DNA of 64,000 nucleotides from Hymenobacter sp. BRD67 (GTDB lineage: Bacteria > Bacteroidota > Bacteroidia > Cytophagales > Hymenobacteraceae). A program made the translations under genes and the position numbers. The notes beneath the pieces are model-generated. The model was not told where the DNA came from, ran no database searches, and was given only the letters and a program-made list of their open reading frames with translations. The stretch spans positions 2,108,001-2,172,000 of the forward strand of contig NZ_CP053904.1 in NCBI RefSeq assembly GCF_013256425.1, read 5' to 3'. The number at the start of each line of letters is the position of its first letter. Position 1 is the stretch's first letter. Below are positions 43,815 to 51,834 of the stretch, piece after piece.

Positions 43815-43938
43815 ACGTCAAGAAAAAATTGCCGCAGGTTTGAAAATCGCCTACGAGCGAATGCTGAAATTTAAGCGGCAGAAAAATAGTGAAGTCGTAA
43901 TAATGCACGACGGGAAAATCGTGCGGATAAAACCATAA
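43792..43938 (+). CDS. Small partner of the zeta-toxin gene (48 residues)
   Basis: ATG 43792, reading MNMAEQIERQEKIAAGLKIA, then YERMLKFKRQKNSEVVIMHD and ending GKIVRIKP. ATG 43798 is an alternative. It overlaps the zeta-toxin stop in another frame, a sign of translational coupling. The sequence is charged and helical, with a short C-terminal strand pair, as in small genes I associate with chromosomal zeta toxins. I infer an antitoxin or accessory role; it bears no likeness I can see to epsilon. Confidence 0.6.
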   Translation: MNMAEQIERQEKIAAGLKIAYERMLKFKRQKNSEVVIMHDGKIVRIKP

Positions 43939-43970
43939 AATCGCGTACATAGCATTAGCAATTAAGATAT

Positions 43971-44612
43971 ATGACAACGGTACAGAAACTACAGGTCAAA
44001 GCAGATAATGAGGCGCTGATTAAACAGCAAGGATATCGGATTAACGACTGGCTCCCAATTCCCAACGGGTCAGCACAAAGAAAAATTCAGGAAATAAAAG
44101 GACGAATGGGTGTTATGACTGCCCTATTAAATATTGCATTTGGAGCACCTACTCACATCATCAGAAAATGGATAGACGCCAATGGATTGGGAAGCCATTT
44201 ATCGAACAGTGAGAGCGCGCTACTGAGTAAAAAGAATAGCGAACTAACTGATTCGGAAGTCAATTCGCTCGAATGGTATTTAGAAGCCCTTTGGAGCTTC
44301 ATGTGGCTGACCGGGGTGATTGAAAGCCTCAACCCAACGGAATACGTGGGTGATAATATGGCATCTCTACTACCCAGCTTAAAAAATGGTGAGAGCAACG
44401 AAAAGCTTGAGCGTTTAGAAGCTGCTCGCCCCGTTAGTACCGCTTACAAAATGCTTGACTATTACTACCGATTGCATTGGTTTTGCGTGGACGAAAGACT
44501 AAAAGGAGGGGAAGCAAAGCTGAACGAGGGTGTAGTATATCAGAGACGCAAGTCATTAGAATGGGCTTGCGACCCAACTGCTGATTGGGATGAAGTAGAA
44601 ATGGGCACCTGA
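43971..44612 (+). CDS. DUF4272-family protein
   Basis: 213 residues from ATG 43971. The landmarks are KADNEALIKQQGYRINDWLP at the start, RMGVMTALLNIAFGAPTHII, SLEWYLEALWSFMWLTGVIE, RPVSTAYKMLDYYYRLHWFC and, at the end, GVVYQRRKSLEWACDPTADW followed by DEVEMGT. This is the full DUF4272 pattern; function unknown. Soluble, without signal peptide. It starts 32 bases after the small zeta partner and is less GC-rich than the flanking genes, suggesting acquired sequence shared with that module. Confidence 0.8.
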   Translation: MTTVQKLQVKADNEALIKQQGYRINDWLPIPNGSAQRKIQEIKGRMGVMTALLNIAFGAPTHIIRKWIDANGLGSHLSNSESALLSKKNSELTDSEVNSLEWYLEALWSFMWLTGVIESLNPTEYVGDNMASLLPSLKNGESNEKLERLEAARPVSTAYKMLDYYYRLHWFCVDERLKGGEAKLNEGVVYQRRKSLEWACDPTADWDEVEMGT

Positions 44613-44639
44613 TTTTTTGATAACGAAGCTGTTTCGGAA

Positions 44640-44697
44640 GTCCGGTCAACGAGCGGGCTTCCGGCCAAAAAGCCGGCAGCCCGCTCGTTGACCGGAC
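44640..44697. terminator. Large hairpin after the DUF4272 gene
   Basis: Two 26-base arms (44640-44665, 44672-44697; outer part GTCCGGTCAACGAGCGGGCT) pair with one mismatch around a 6-base A-rich loop. No T-run follows, so it is a structural barrier or terminator. It stands between the gene end and MITE-like copy B. Confidence 0.7.
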
Positions 44698-44712
44698 GAT
44701 TGTGGGCCCCAC

Positions 44713-44895
44713 CTGGCGCGAGTTTAGCGCAGCGTAACTCGTGCCAATTTTTCGGGGGAGGCTGTGCCTCCCATAGAACGAGCTGCTGGAACGACCCTGG
44801 CGGCGCGGTCCCGCCTTGCCGCTGGCGCGGCAGTGGAGGTACAACTTCATCGTTATAAAAGGCACGAGGTACGGCTTCGCCTAAACTCGCGCCAG
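44713..44895. repeat. MITE-like element, copy B (183 bp)
   Basis: Starts CTGGCGCGAGTTTAGCGCAG and ends with the complement of CTGGCGCGAGTTTAGGCGAA. Its complement aligns with copy A over the full length with scattered substitutions. It carries the same GGGAGGC...GCCTCCC and GGCGGCGCGG...CCGCCTTGCCG hairpins. It lies in an intergenic region and disrupts no gene. Confidence 0.8.
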
Positions 44896-44911
44896 TGTTG
44901 ACGCTTCTTCG

Positions 44912-44936
44912 GCCGGCCCTGGTGGCCGGCTTTTTT
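44912..44936 (+). terminator. GC-rich hairpin with T-run
   Basis: GCCGGCC pairs with GGCCGGC around a 5-base loop, followed by TTTTTT. It insulates the sugar transporter gene, whose -7-like TACCTTCC lies just after the T-run. Confidence 0.8.
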
Positions 44937-44952
44937 GTACCTTCCGGCCCGT

Positions 44953-46350
44953 ATGGCTACTCCTGTTACTACTGCGCGCGGCGCTGCTACCGACACCATT
45001 ACCCGCTCTTACGCCGGGCCGATGGTGCTCATGACCCTGTTGTTTCTGCTGTTTGGGGCCGTGACCAATTTCAACGACGTGCTCATGCCCTACCTCAAGG
45101 ACGTGTGCCAGCTCACGGATTTGCAGTCATCGGCGGTGCAGTCGGCGTTTTTTGGGGCGTACTTTCTGATGTCGTTGCCCGCGGGCAAGCTGCTCGAAAA
45201 GCTGGGCTACCAGCGCGGCATCGTGGTGGGGCTGCTCGTGATGGCGGGCGGGGCGCTGCTGTTTGTACCAGCGGCCAATACGCGGGCATTTCCGCTGTTT
45301 CTGACGGCGCTGGCGGTGCTGGGGGCGGGCATTACGCTACTGCAGGTAGCGGCTAACCCCTACGTGAGCGTGCTGGGGCCGGCGCGGCGGGCGGCCTCGC
45401 GGGTGAGCATTGTGGGCGTAGCCAATAATTTTGGCGGGGCCATCTCGCCGCTGGTGGGTGGGCTGCTGCTCTTTGGCGGCTCGGTGGCGCTGAAGGCGCA
45501 GCTGGCGGCGCTGCCCACGGCGCAGCGCCTCAGCCAGGAAGCGCAGCTGGTAAAGGCGCCCTACCTAGGCCTGGCAGGCTTTCTGGCGGTGCTGGCGGGC
45601 ATATTCTTTCTGCTGCGCCTGCCCGACATCGATGCCCTGCCCGAAGAAGAGCTACTGGAGCACCAATCGGTAGCCGCCGGCCGCCGCTCGGCGCTCGACT
45701 ACCGCCACCTGGTGCTAGGCATCGGGGCCATTTTCGTATACGTAGGCGTGGAAGTGGGGCTAGGCTCGTTTCTCATTCGCTACGGCGAGAGCCAGGGCAT
45801 TCGGGCGCTGTCGCCGTTCACCCAACACCTGGTGCAGGGCCTGAACGTGGTGACCAACTTCGCGGGCGAATTATTCGGGCAAAGCCCCTCGCCTATCGAC
45901 ACTACGGCCGGCTTTACCAAGGCCGTGGGTGCGGTGCTGGTGGCCTCGTACTGGTTTGGCTCGCTGGTGGGGCGTGTGGTGGGTATTCCGCTGCTGCTGC
46001 GCTTCCACAACCGGGTGCTGCTGGTGGCGGTGTGCGCAGCCGGCGTAGCGCTGGTGGGCGCCTCCGTCATGAGCCAGGGCGAAACAGCGCTGTGGCTCAT
46101 CGTGCTCTGCGGGCTGATGAACTCGATTATGTGGCCGGTTATCTTCCCGCTAGCTATCACCGGACTGGGGCCATTCACCAAGCAAGGCTCGTCGTACCTG
46201 ATAATGGCCATCGTGGGCGGGGCGCTCATTCCGCCGCTCATGGGCTTTATCTCGACGCACGGCGGTGGCCTGCGGGTAGCCTTTGCCATCCCCGCGCTTT
46301 GCTACGCCTATTTACTCTACTACGCCCTGAGCGGCTACCGGGTAAGGTAG
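44953..46350 (+). CDS. Sugar MFS transporter (FucP/GluP-like)
   Basis: ATG 44953; 465 residues with 12 predicted helices. It has the FucP/glucose-galactose permease features: LMTLLFLLFGAVTNFNDVLMPYL in helix 1, QSSAVQSAFFGAYFLMSLPAG in helix 2, LLQVAANPYVSVLGP in helix 4, FVYVGVEVGLGSFLIRYG in helix 7, and GLMNSIMWPVIFPLAITGLG late. It imports a hexose with protons or sodium. In this phylum such genes often serve glucose or N-acetylglucosamine. The trehalase gene is its convergent neighbour, so glucose uptake after periplasmic trehalose cleavage is a plausible link. Confidence 0.88.
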   Translation: MATPVTTARGAATDTITRSYAGPMVLMTLLFLLFGAVTNFNDVLMPYLKDVCQLTDLQSSAVQSAFFGAYFLMSLPAGKLLEKLGYQRGIVVGLLVMAGGALLFVPAANTRAFPLFLTALAVLGAGITLLQVAANPYVSVLGPARRAASRVSIVGVANNFGGAISPLVGGLLLFGGSVALKAQLAALPTAQRLSQEAQLVKAPYLGLAGFLAVLAGIFFLLRLPDIDALPEEELLEHQSVAAGRRSALDYRHLVLGIGAIFVYVGVEVGLGSFLIRYGESQGIRALSPFTQHLVQGLNVVTNFAGELFGQSPSPIDTTAGFTKAVGAVLVASYWFGSLVGRVVGIPLLLRFHNRVLLVAVCAAGVALVGASVMSQGETALWLIVLCGLMNSIMWPVIFPLAITGLGPFTKQGSSYLIMAIVGGALIPPLMGFISTHGGGLRVAFAIPALCYAYLLYYALSGYRVR

Positions 46351-46360
46351 CTTGATTAGG

Positions 46361-46513
46361 AATGTGGGAAATGCGGGAAATGTGAAAATGTGAAAAATGT
46401 GAAAATGTGGGAATGGGGAGTTAAGAATTTAGTCTCGGAATAATTCTCACATCTTCATATTTCCCACATTTTCACATTTTTCACATTTTCACATTTCCCG
46501 CATTTCCCACATT
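46361..46513. repeat. 53-bp perfect inverted repeat made of simple sequence
   Basis: The arms are 46361-46413 and 46461-46513 and match at all 53 positions, with a 47-base loop. Each arm is a chain of AATGTGGGAAATG/AATGTGAAA units. It fills the space between the convergent transporter and trehalase genes and probably ends both transcripts. Confidence 0.85.
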
Positions 46514-46514
46514 C

Positions 46515-48068
46515 TTACCTCTCATTCATCAACGTGAGTAATACGCCGTTAGTCCAGCCAAAGCCGTCCTGGAGTGGGTATTCGCCGCCGCCGGCCAGCG
46601 CCTGCGGGTTTTCCACGTTGTATTTTTCCAGCAGCTTGCCGGTTTGGGTGAAGACGCGCGCGTTGAGGCGCACCCAGCGGTGGGCCACGGTATCGGCCAG
46701 GGCCGTTTGCTGATAGCGCCGCAACCCTATAATAGCCAGGTATTCCAGCGGAGCCCAGGCGTTGGGGGCATCCCACTGCTGGCCGCTGTGCACGGTGGTA
46801 GTGAGCAGGCCGCCGGGGCGCAGAAACTCGCTTTGCAGGCGCTGGGCCGCCTGCCGGGCCTGCGGGGCAGTGGCCACGCCAAAGGCCAGCGGGAAAACGC
46901 CGGCCAGCGTGCGCGGGGCCGCCGGGCGGCGCGCCGTCAGGTCGTAATCGACGTAAAAGCCGGCCGTCGCATCCCAGCAGTAGCGCCGGATGGCCGCCGC
47001 GCGGGCCAGCGCGGCGCGGCGCAGCTTCGGCGCTTCGGCCGAATCGCCGGCCTGGGCATAGCTTTTGGCCAGGGTCTGCTCCAGGGTCAGCAACAGGCAG
47101 TTCAAATCGACGGGCACGAGGCTGGTAGTGCGAATACTGGCTAGCCCCTGGCCCGGCTCAAACCAGCGGGTGCTGAAATCCCAGCCCGAAGCAGCGGCGG
47201 CGCGCACGTTGCGGTAAAACTCCGGGGCAGACTGCTTGCTGAGTTTAGCGGCCTCCACGTCTTCGCGGTACGACTCTTCGCGGGGCTGGTCGCTGTCGTC
47301 CCAGTAGCGGCTCAGGGTTTCGCCGCCGGGCAGGCGCACCACCCGGCCGGCCGCTGCGCCGGGCTTTAGGGTGGTGGCCCCGGCCGTCCAGTAGGCGTAC
47401 TCTTTGAGCAGTTGGGGCCGGAACTCGGGGTAGGCGTGGCTGCGGGGGCCTTCGGCCTGGGCCAATAGCTGCACCATCAGGGCAAAAAACGGCGGCTGCG
47501 AGCGCGTGAGGTAGTACGTGCGGGTCCCATTCGGAATGTGGCCGTAATGGTCGAGCAGGTAGGCAAAGTTGGCGACCATGTCGCGCAACAGCGTGGTGCG
47601 GCCGGCTTCCCGCAGGCCCAGCATGGTGAAGTACGAGTCCCAGTAATACATCTCGCGGAAGCGACCGCCCGGCACGACGTAGGGGCGTGGCAGCGGCAGC
47701 AGCGACGAGTAGGGCACGGCCGTAGGCTGGGCCGGGCGGCGCAGCACCGACCACAGCGTATCGAGGTGAGCCCGCAGGCCGGCGCTTACGTTGCTGCGAT
47801 ACGCCACAACTGGCTCGGCAGGTGGCAGAAAATAGTGTTTTATGAATATACTCAGGTCGAATCCCGGCTGGTGGCGCTGCTGTGCGTAGGCTGCCAGCAC
47901 CTCGGCGGGCGGCACCGTGGGCAGCGCATCGACGAACGTCTTGCTATCGGCGTACACGCCGCTTAGCTGCACGGCCTCAAACAAACCAGGGTAAAGCTGG
48001 CGCGGCGTGGGCTGGGCCTTGCCGGCAAGCGCCAGCAGCAGGCAGCCGCTCAAAAACACGTTTTTCAT
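46515..48068 (-). CDS. Periplasmic trehalase (GH37)
   Basis: The start is ATG 48068 (MKNVFLSGCLLLALAGKAQP), a signal peptide; a longer in-frame start would hide it. GH37 signatures are present: PGGRFREMYYWDSYF (signature 1, with catalytic Asp region) and QWDAPNAWAPLEY (signature 2), plus RTYYLTRSQPPFF and EYPLQDGFGWTNGV near the C-terminus. About 517 residues, close to TreA. It hydrolyses trehalose to two glucose outside the inner membrane. Located beside the hexose transporter, on the opposite strand. Confidence 0.92.
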   Translation of the reverse strand: MKNVFLSGCLLLALAGKAQPTPRQLYPGLFEAVQLSGVYADSKTFVDALPTVPPAEVLAAYAQQRHQPGFDLSIFIKHYFLPPAEPVVAYRSNVSAGLRAHLDTLWSVLRRPAQPTAVPYSSLLPLPRPYVVPGGRFREMYYWDSYFTMLGLREAGRTTLLRDMVANFAYLLDHYGHIPNGTRTYYLTRSQPPFFALMVQLLAQAEGPRSHAYPEFRPQLLKEYAYWTAGATTLKPGAAAGRVVRLPGGETLSRYWDDSDQPREESYREDVEAAKLSKQSAPEFYRNVRAAAASGWDFSTRWFEPGQGLASIRTTSLVPVDLNCLLLTLEQTLAKSYAQAGDSAEAPKLRRAALARAAAIRRYCWDATAGFYVDYDLTARRPAAPRTLAGVFPLAFGVATAPQARQAAQRLQSEFLRPGGLLTTTVHSGQQWDAPNAWAPLEYLAIIGLRRYQQTALADTVAHRWVRLNARVFTQTGKLLEKYNVENPQALAGGGEYPLQDGFGWTNGVLLTLMNER

Positions 48069-48232
48069 AGGCTGGCTCCTACGTACGAAAAGTACCGGGC
48101 CGTAGCGACCGACGCCAGAACTAACTTTGTGTAGTGGGCGTACGTTTTGGCCCCTGCAGGGCGTTAGCCTCGCACCACCACTACTTTCCTCCTCACCTTT
48201 TGCCAATACTTAGCTGCTAATCAATCTTTCTT

Positions 48233-48787
48233 ATGAAAAATTTAGCGCTCAAAAAAAGCTGGCTTTTAGCTCTTTTAGCCGTGCTGCTCATCGCTGGCGG
48301 GAGTTGCCAGAAAATTGCCGACCTGCTCAATTTCACTATCAGCGACTCGACCAACTTCACTATTCCGGCTACCGGTATCCTTATCGGCACGGCGCTCAAT
48401 CTGCCCGGTATTCCGGTCAGCTCCAATTCGTCGAGTACCTACGCGGGCAATAATACCACCGCCAGCCTGGTGCAGAACGTGACCCTCAACAAGCTCTCAC
48501 TGACTACCGTAGACCCGGCCAGCCAGAACTTCGACTTCCTGAAGAGCATCAGCCTCTATATTGCCTCCGACGCTTCGGGCAGCGACAAAGTGCTGCTGGC
48601 TTCGCTCGACCCCGTGCCCACGGGCCAGACAACTATCAACCTCACGCCCGGCGGCAACAAGCTGGATAAGTACCTGAGCACTGGCAACTACACCCTCTTT
48701 ACCAGCGCTGTGCTGGCCAAGGCCCTCCCCCAGGATACCAAGGTGCGCGCCGACTCGCAGTTCAACGTGCAGGCCAACGTGAAGTAG
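48233..48787 (+). CDS. Lipoprotein of unknown function
   Basis: ATG 48233; MKNLALKKSWLLALLAVLLI then AGGSC, a good lipobox with Cys25. The ~160-residue mature part is rich in Thr, Ser and Asn with beta-strand periodicity (NTTASLVQNVTLNKLSLTTV, FLKSISLYIASDASGSDKVL, TTINLTPGGNKLDKYLS). It resembles small outer-membrane-associated beta-sandwich lipoproteins of Bacteroidota, but no family is certain. A -7 match (TAACTTTG, 48122-48129) lies ~100 bases upstream. Confidence 0.6.
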   Translation: MKNLALKKSWLLALLAVLLIAGGSCQKIADLLNFTISDSTNFTIPATGILIGTALNLPGIPVSSNSSSTYAGNNTTASLVQNVTLNKLSLTTVDPASQNFDFLKSISLYIASDASGSDKVLLASLDPVPTGQTTINLTPGGNKLDKYLSTGNYTLFTSAVLAKALPQDTKVRADSQFNVQANVK

Positions 48788-48813
48788 CATAACATAATGG
48801 TTTTACTATGTAT

Positions 48814-48839
48814 AAAGCCGGCGCCACGCCGGCTTTTTT
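48814..48839 (+). terminator. Rho-independent terminator after the lipoprotein gene
   Basis: AAGCCGGCG pairs with CGCCGGCTT around CCA, followed by TTTT. Confidence 0.85.
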
Positions 48840-48909
48840 GTGCGTCCGCAGCGGGGCGTTTGGCCCCGCGGGTGCGCAGAGTCTGCGCGGAGTTCCGACC
48901 TTTGCCGCT

Positions 48910-49953
48910 ATGCAGCTTGAAGAAAACGTTTCGCTTCGCCCATATAATACTTTCGGCCTCGACGTGCAGGCCCGCTACTTCGCCCGCTTCTCGTCGGTAG
49001 ACGAGCTGCGCCAGCTGCTGGCCCGGCCCGAGGTGCAGGCCGGCCCGCTGCTGATTCTGGGCGGCGGCTCCAACCTGCTGCTGACGCAGAATTTTGGCGG
49101 CGTAGTACTGAAAAACGAGATTAAGGGCCTCGAAATACTTGGCGAAGAGGCCGATACACATACCGCGCTGCTGCGCGCCGGCGCCGGCGAAAACTGGCAC
49201 GGGCTGGTAAGCTACGCGCTCGACCAGGAGCTGAGCGGCATCGAAAACCTGTCGCTGATTCCGGGCACGGTAGGCGCGGCCCCGCTCCAGAATATCGGTG
49301 CCTACGGCGTGGAGCTGCAAGACACCTTCGAGCGGCTCGAAGCCGTGGCCATCGGCACCGGGCAGCTGCGCGTGTTTGGCAAAGAAGAATGCGGCTTCGG
49401 CTACCGCGAAAGCGTGTTTAAAGGGCCGCTGAAAGGCCAGTTTGTGGTTACGGCGGTGGTGCTGCGGCTGCACCGCGCCAGCGCCCGGCGGCCGGCCAAC
49501 GTCAACTACGGCGCCATCCGCGAAACCCTGGCCGAGCTGGGTATCGAGGCCGAGCCCACCCCGCGCGACGTGAGCGAGGCCGTGGTGCACATTCGCCGCG
49601 CCAAGCTGCCCGACCCCGCCGAAATCGGCAACGCGGGCTCCTTCTTCAAAAACCCCGAAGTATCGCAGGCCCGGTTCGACGAGCTGCGGGCGCGCTACCC
49701 CACCCTGCCCGGCTACCCGGTGCCGGGCGGCGTAAAAGTGCCCGCCGGCTGGCTGATTGAGCAGGCCGGCTTCAAGGGCCTGCGGCGCGGGCCGGGCGCG
49801 GGCACCCACGGCGTGCACGACCGCCAGGCGCTGGTGCTCGTCAACCACGGCGGGGCTACCGGCCAGGAGCTGCGTGAGCTGGCCGAAGAGGTTATCCGGG
49901 CCGTGCGCACGCAGTTCGGCATCGAATTACACCCCGAAGTTAATATATTGTGA
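48910..49953 (+). CDS. murB: UDP-N-acetylenolpyruvoylglucosamine reductase MurB
   Basis: The start is ATG 48910 (MQLEENVSLRPYNTFGLDVQ), the natural MurB beginning; longer frames run into the terminator. FAD-binding ILGGGSNLLLTQNF, the substrate loop SLIPGTVGAAPLQNIGAYG, EECGFGYRESVFKG, the catalytic Ser in GNAGSFFKNP and the final Glu in HPEVNIL are present. About 347 residues with the extra YRESVFK segment, so type I (E. coli-like). It reduces UDP-GlcNAc-enolpyruvate to UDP-MurNAc for peptidoglycan. A -7-like GACCTTTG (48897-48904) ends 5 bases before the ATG. Confidence 0.95.
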   Translation: MQLEENVSLRPYNTFGLDVQARYFARFSSVDELRQLLARPEVQAGPLLILGGGSNLLLTQNFGGVVLKNEIKGLEILGEEADTHTALLRAGAGENWHGLVSYALDQELSGIENLSLIPGTVGAAPLQNIGAYGVELQDTFERLEAVAIGTGQLRVFGKEECGFGYRESVFKGPLKGQFVVTAVVLRLHRASARRPANVNYGAIRETLAELGIEAEPTPRDVSEAVVHIRRAKLPDPAEIGNAGSFFKNPEVSQARFDELRARYPTLPGYPVPGGVKVPAGWLIEQAGFKGLRRGPGAGTHGVHDRQALVLVNHGGATGQELRELAEEVIRAVRTQFGIELHPEVNIL

Positions 49954-50075
49954 GCCAATGTGTTAATTATTTTTTGCCGACCTTTATGCAGGCTTAACCC
50001 AACGTTGAGGCAAGCCGACTGGTTTTGGTAGTTATTTTGGGGCGGCTACCGCCCCGCTCACTGCCGTTCCTGCCT

Positions 50076-51110
50076 ATGCTCCTTTATACTACTCTGCTGG
50101 CCGCCAGCCTGGTGGGCCCCCTCCAGACCGGCCCCGGCCCGAAAACGAAGTCCAAGCCCGCAACGGCCCCAACGGCCGCGCCCGGCCCGGCGGCCCCAAC
50201 TCCGGGCGTGCAGTCGGTGAAGGCCGCGAAGGCGCTGGGCGCGGGCGCCACCGTGACGGTGCGCGGCGTGGTGAGCAACGGCCCCGAGCTGGGCGCGCTG
50301 CGCTTTGTGCAAGACGGGGAAACCGGCCTGGCGCTGTACGCCCTGCCGACCCGCGTGCCGGGCTACGACGAGCTGAAGACCGGTGACAGCCTGCAAGTAA
50401 CCGGGCAGCTTAAAAACTACAATGGGCTGCTGGAGATGGACCCCATCACGACGGTGCGCAAAATCAGCAGCGGCCGGCCGCTGCACCCGCTCAAGGTGCC
50501 GGTGAAGCAGGCCAGCAGCGCGTTTGTGGAAGCCAACGAAGGTCGCCTGCTGGAGATAACGGGCGTGACCAAAATAACTACTGCCGGTGGCGCGCCGGTT
50601 GAAACCCTGGCGGCCAACTCCAACTTTTTGCTCGATGGCGACAAGAGCGCGCCGTTGCGCGTCACCAACTCCAGCACCGGCCCCACCGGCGTTATCGACG
50701 CAGCCGTGCCCAAGGGCGAAACCTTCGACGTGCGCGGCGTGCTGAGCCAGTACTCGCCCTCCGGTACGGGCGGCTACCAGCTGCTGCCGCGCCTGGCGAG
50801 CGACTTCGTGCGGGGCGGCAACCTGCCGCGCATCACGGCCGAACCGGTGCCGATAGGCACTACCAACCAGGGCTTTACGCTCGAATACACTACACTTTAC
50901 CCCGGCGATACCCGCGTGAAGTACGGCCCATCCGCCACGGAGCTTACCGAGCAGCTCGTGGAGGAAGGCTTCAGCACCCAGCATCGCATTACCGTCGATG
51001 GCCTGCAGCCGGGCACTACCTACTACGTGCAGGTAAGCTCGCGCAATGCCTCGGGCACGGCCACGGCGGCGCCCGTACCCATCATCACGGGGGGCCGTAA
51101 AAAGCGCTAG
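50076..51110 (+). CDS. Exported protein with OB-fold-like and fibronectin-type domains
   Basis: ATG 50076; MLLYTTLLAASLVGPLQ is a weak signal peptide, followed by a Pro/Ala/Thr-rich linker to ~residue 45. Residues ~50-130 (GATVTVRGVVSNGPELGALR, TGLALYALPTRVPGYDELKT) look like an OB-fold domain of the kind found in secreted nucleases; a second similar unit covers ~150-260. The C-terminal ~85 residues (GFTLEYTTLYPGDTRVKYGP, HRITVDGLQPGTTYYVQVSS) look like a fibronectin type III domain. No catalytic nuclease domain is present. Probably a cell-surface binding protein; function unknown. A terminator follows. Confidence 0.65.
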   Translation: MLLYTTLLAASLVGPLQTGPGPKTKSKPATAPTAAPGPAAPTPGVQSVKAAKALGAGATVTVRGVVSNGPELGALRFVQDGETGLALYALPTRVPGYDELKTGDSLQVTGQLKNYNGLLEMDPITTVRKISSGRPLHPLKVPVKQASSAFVEANEGRLLEITGVTKITTAGGAPVETLAANSNFLLDGDKSAPLRVTNSSTGPTGVIDAAVPKGETFDVRGVLSQYSPSGTGGYQLLPRLASDFVRGGNLPRITAEPVPIGTTNQGFTLEYTTLYPGDTRVKYGPSATELTEQLVEEGFSTQHRITVDGLQPGTTYYVQVSSRNASGTATAAPVPIITGGRKKR

Positions 51111-51141
51111 CCCAGGTGCCGCCACCCGCCCACCCGGTTGC

Positions 51142-51178
51142 CCCTGCTCATCGGCCGATGAGCAGGGCTTTTACTTTT
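51142..51178 (+). terminator. Rho-independent terminator
   Basis: CCCTGCTCATCGG is directly followed by its complement CCGATGAGCAGGG, then CTTTTACTTTTT. It ends the OB-fold gene before the light-sensing cluster. Confidence 0.8.
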
Positions 51179-51261
51179 TCGACTAGCCAGCACTCCGGCC
51201 GGGCTATTCCTACTCTGCCGTTTCTTAACTAATTTGCAGCTTCTGGCCTACCTTTTTTGTA

Positions 51262-51834
51262 TTGGTTATTCCGTTAGCTCCCCCAACAATTCTGGCCCGC
51301 CTGCGCGCCGAAACCCGCCCCTACCACGACGCGATTGAGCAGAATGAGTTCAACCGGGCGCTGGCGGCCGGCTCGCCCAGCGTAGCGGCCACTGCCCGGT
51401 TTCTGGCCCGCATGTATGGCTTTCTGGTGCCCTACGAAGCCCGGCTGCGGCAGTATGCCGCCGAGCTGGGCCCCGCCTGGGAGATACCCGCGCGGCAGCG
51501 GGCCCAGCTTATTCTGGCTGACCTGCGCGTAGCCGCTGCTGAGCTGCCGCTGTGCCCGGCCATGCCGCCGCTGGCCACGCTGCCTCAATTGCTGGGAGTT
51601 ATGTACGTGGTGGAAGGCTCGACGCTGGGCGGCCAGATGCTGGCCCGGCAGCTGACCAAGTCAAATATAGATTATACCGAATATTTTACCGGTTACGGCG
51701 CGCAAACCGGCCCGCGCTGGAAAGCGTTTTGCCAGCTGCTGGAGGCCGCCGCCACGCCGGCCACGGAGGCGGCCATCGTGCAGTCAGCCAGTGCTACCTT
51801 TCAATCTCTAGCCAGCTGGCTAGCCCGCCCGTGA
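51262..51834 (+). CDS. Heme oxygenase (bacteriophytochrome-associated)
   Basis: 190 residues from TTG 51262, preceded by a -7-like TACCTTTT. The proximal His lies in TRPYHDAIEQ (His22), and the distal helix carries LGVMYVVEGSTLGGQMLARQ, the Gly-rich part over the heme. It fits the BphO/HemO family that opens heme to biliverdin. Its stop overlaps the next gene's GTG (GTGA), so the pigment-making enzyme and the phytochrome are translationally coupled. The role as chromophore supplier follows from this arrangement and from the family. Cytoplasmic. Confidence 0.88.
   Translation: MVIPLAPPTILARLRAETRPYHDAIEQNEFNRALAAGSPSVAATARFLARMYGFLVPYEARLRQYAAELGPAWEIPARQRAQLILADLRVAAAELPLCPAMPPLATLPQLLGVMYVVEGSTLGGQMLARQLTKSNIDYTEYFTGYGAQTGPRWKAFCQLLEAAATPATEAAIVQSASATFQSLASWLARP

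Noticed and set aside
46361..46513. CRISPR-like array of short repeated units
   Set aside because: The units are contiguous and degenerate, without spacers, and form one large inverted repeat; no cas gene is present.
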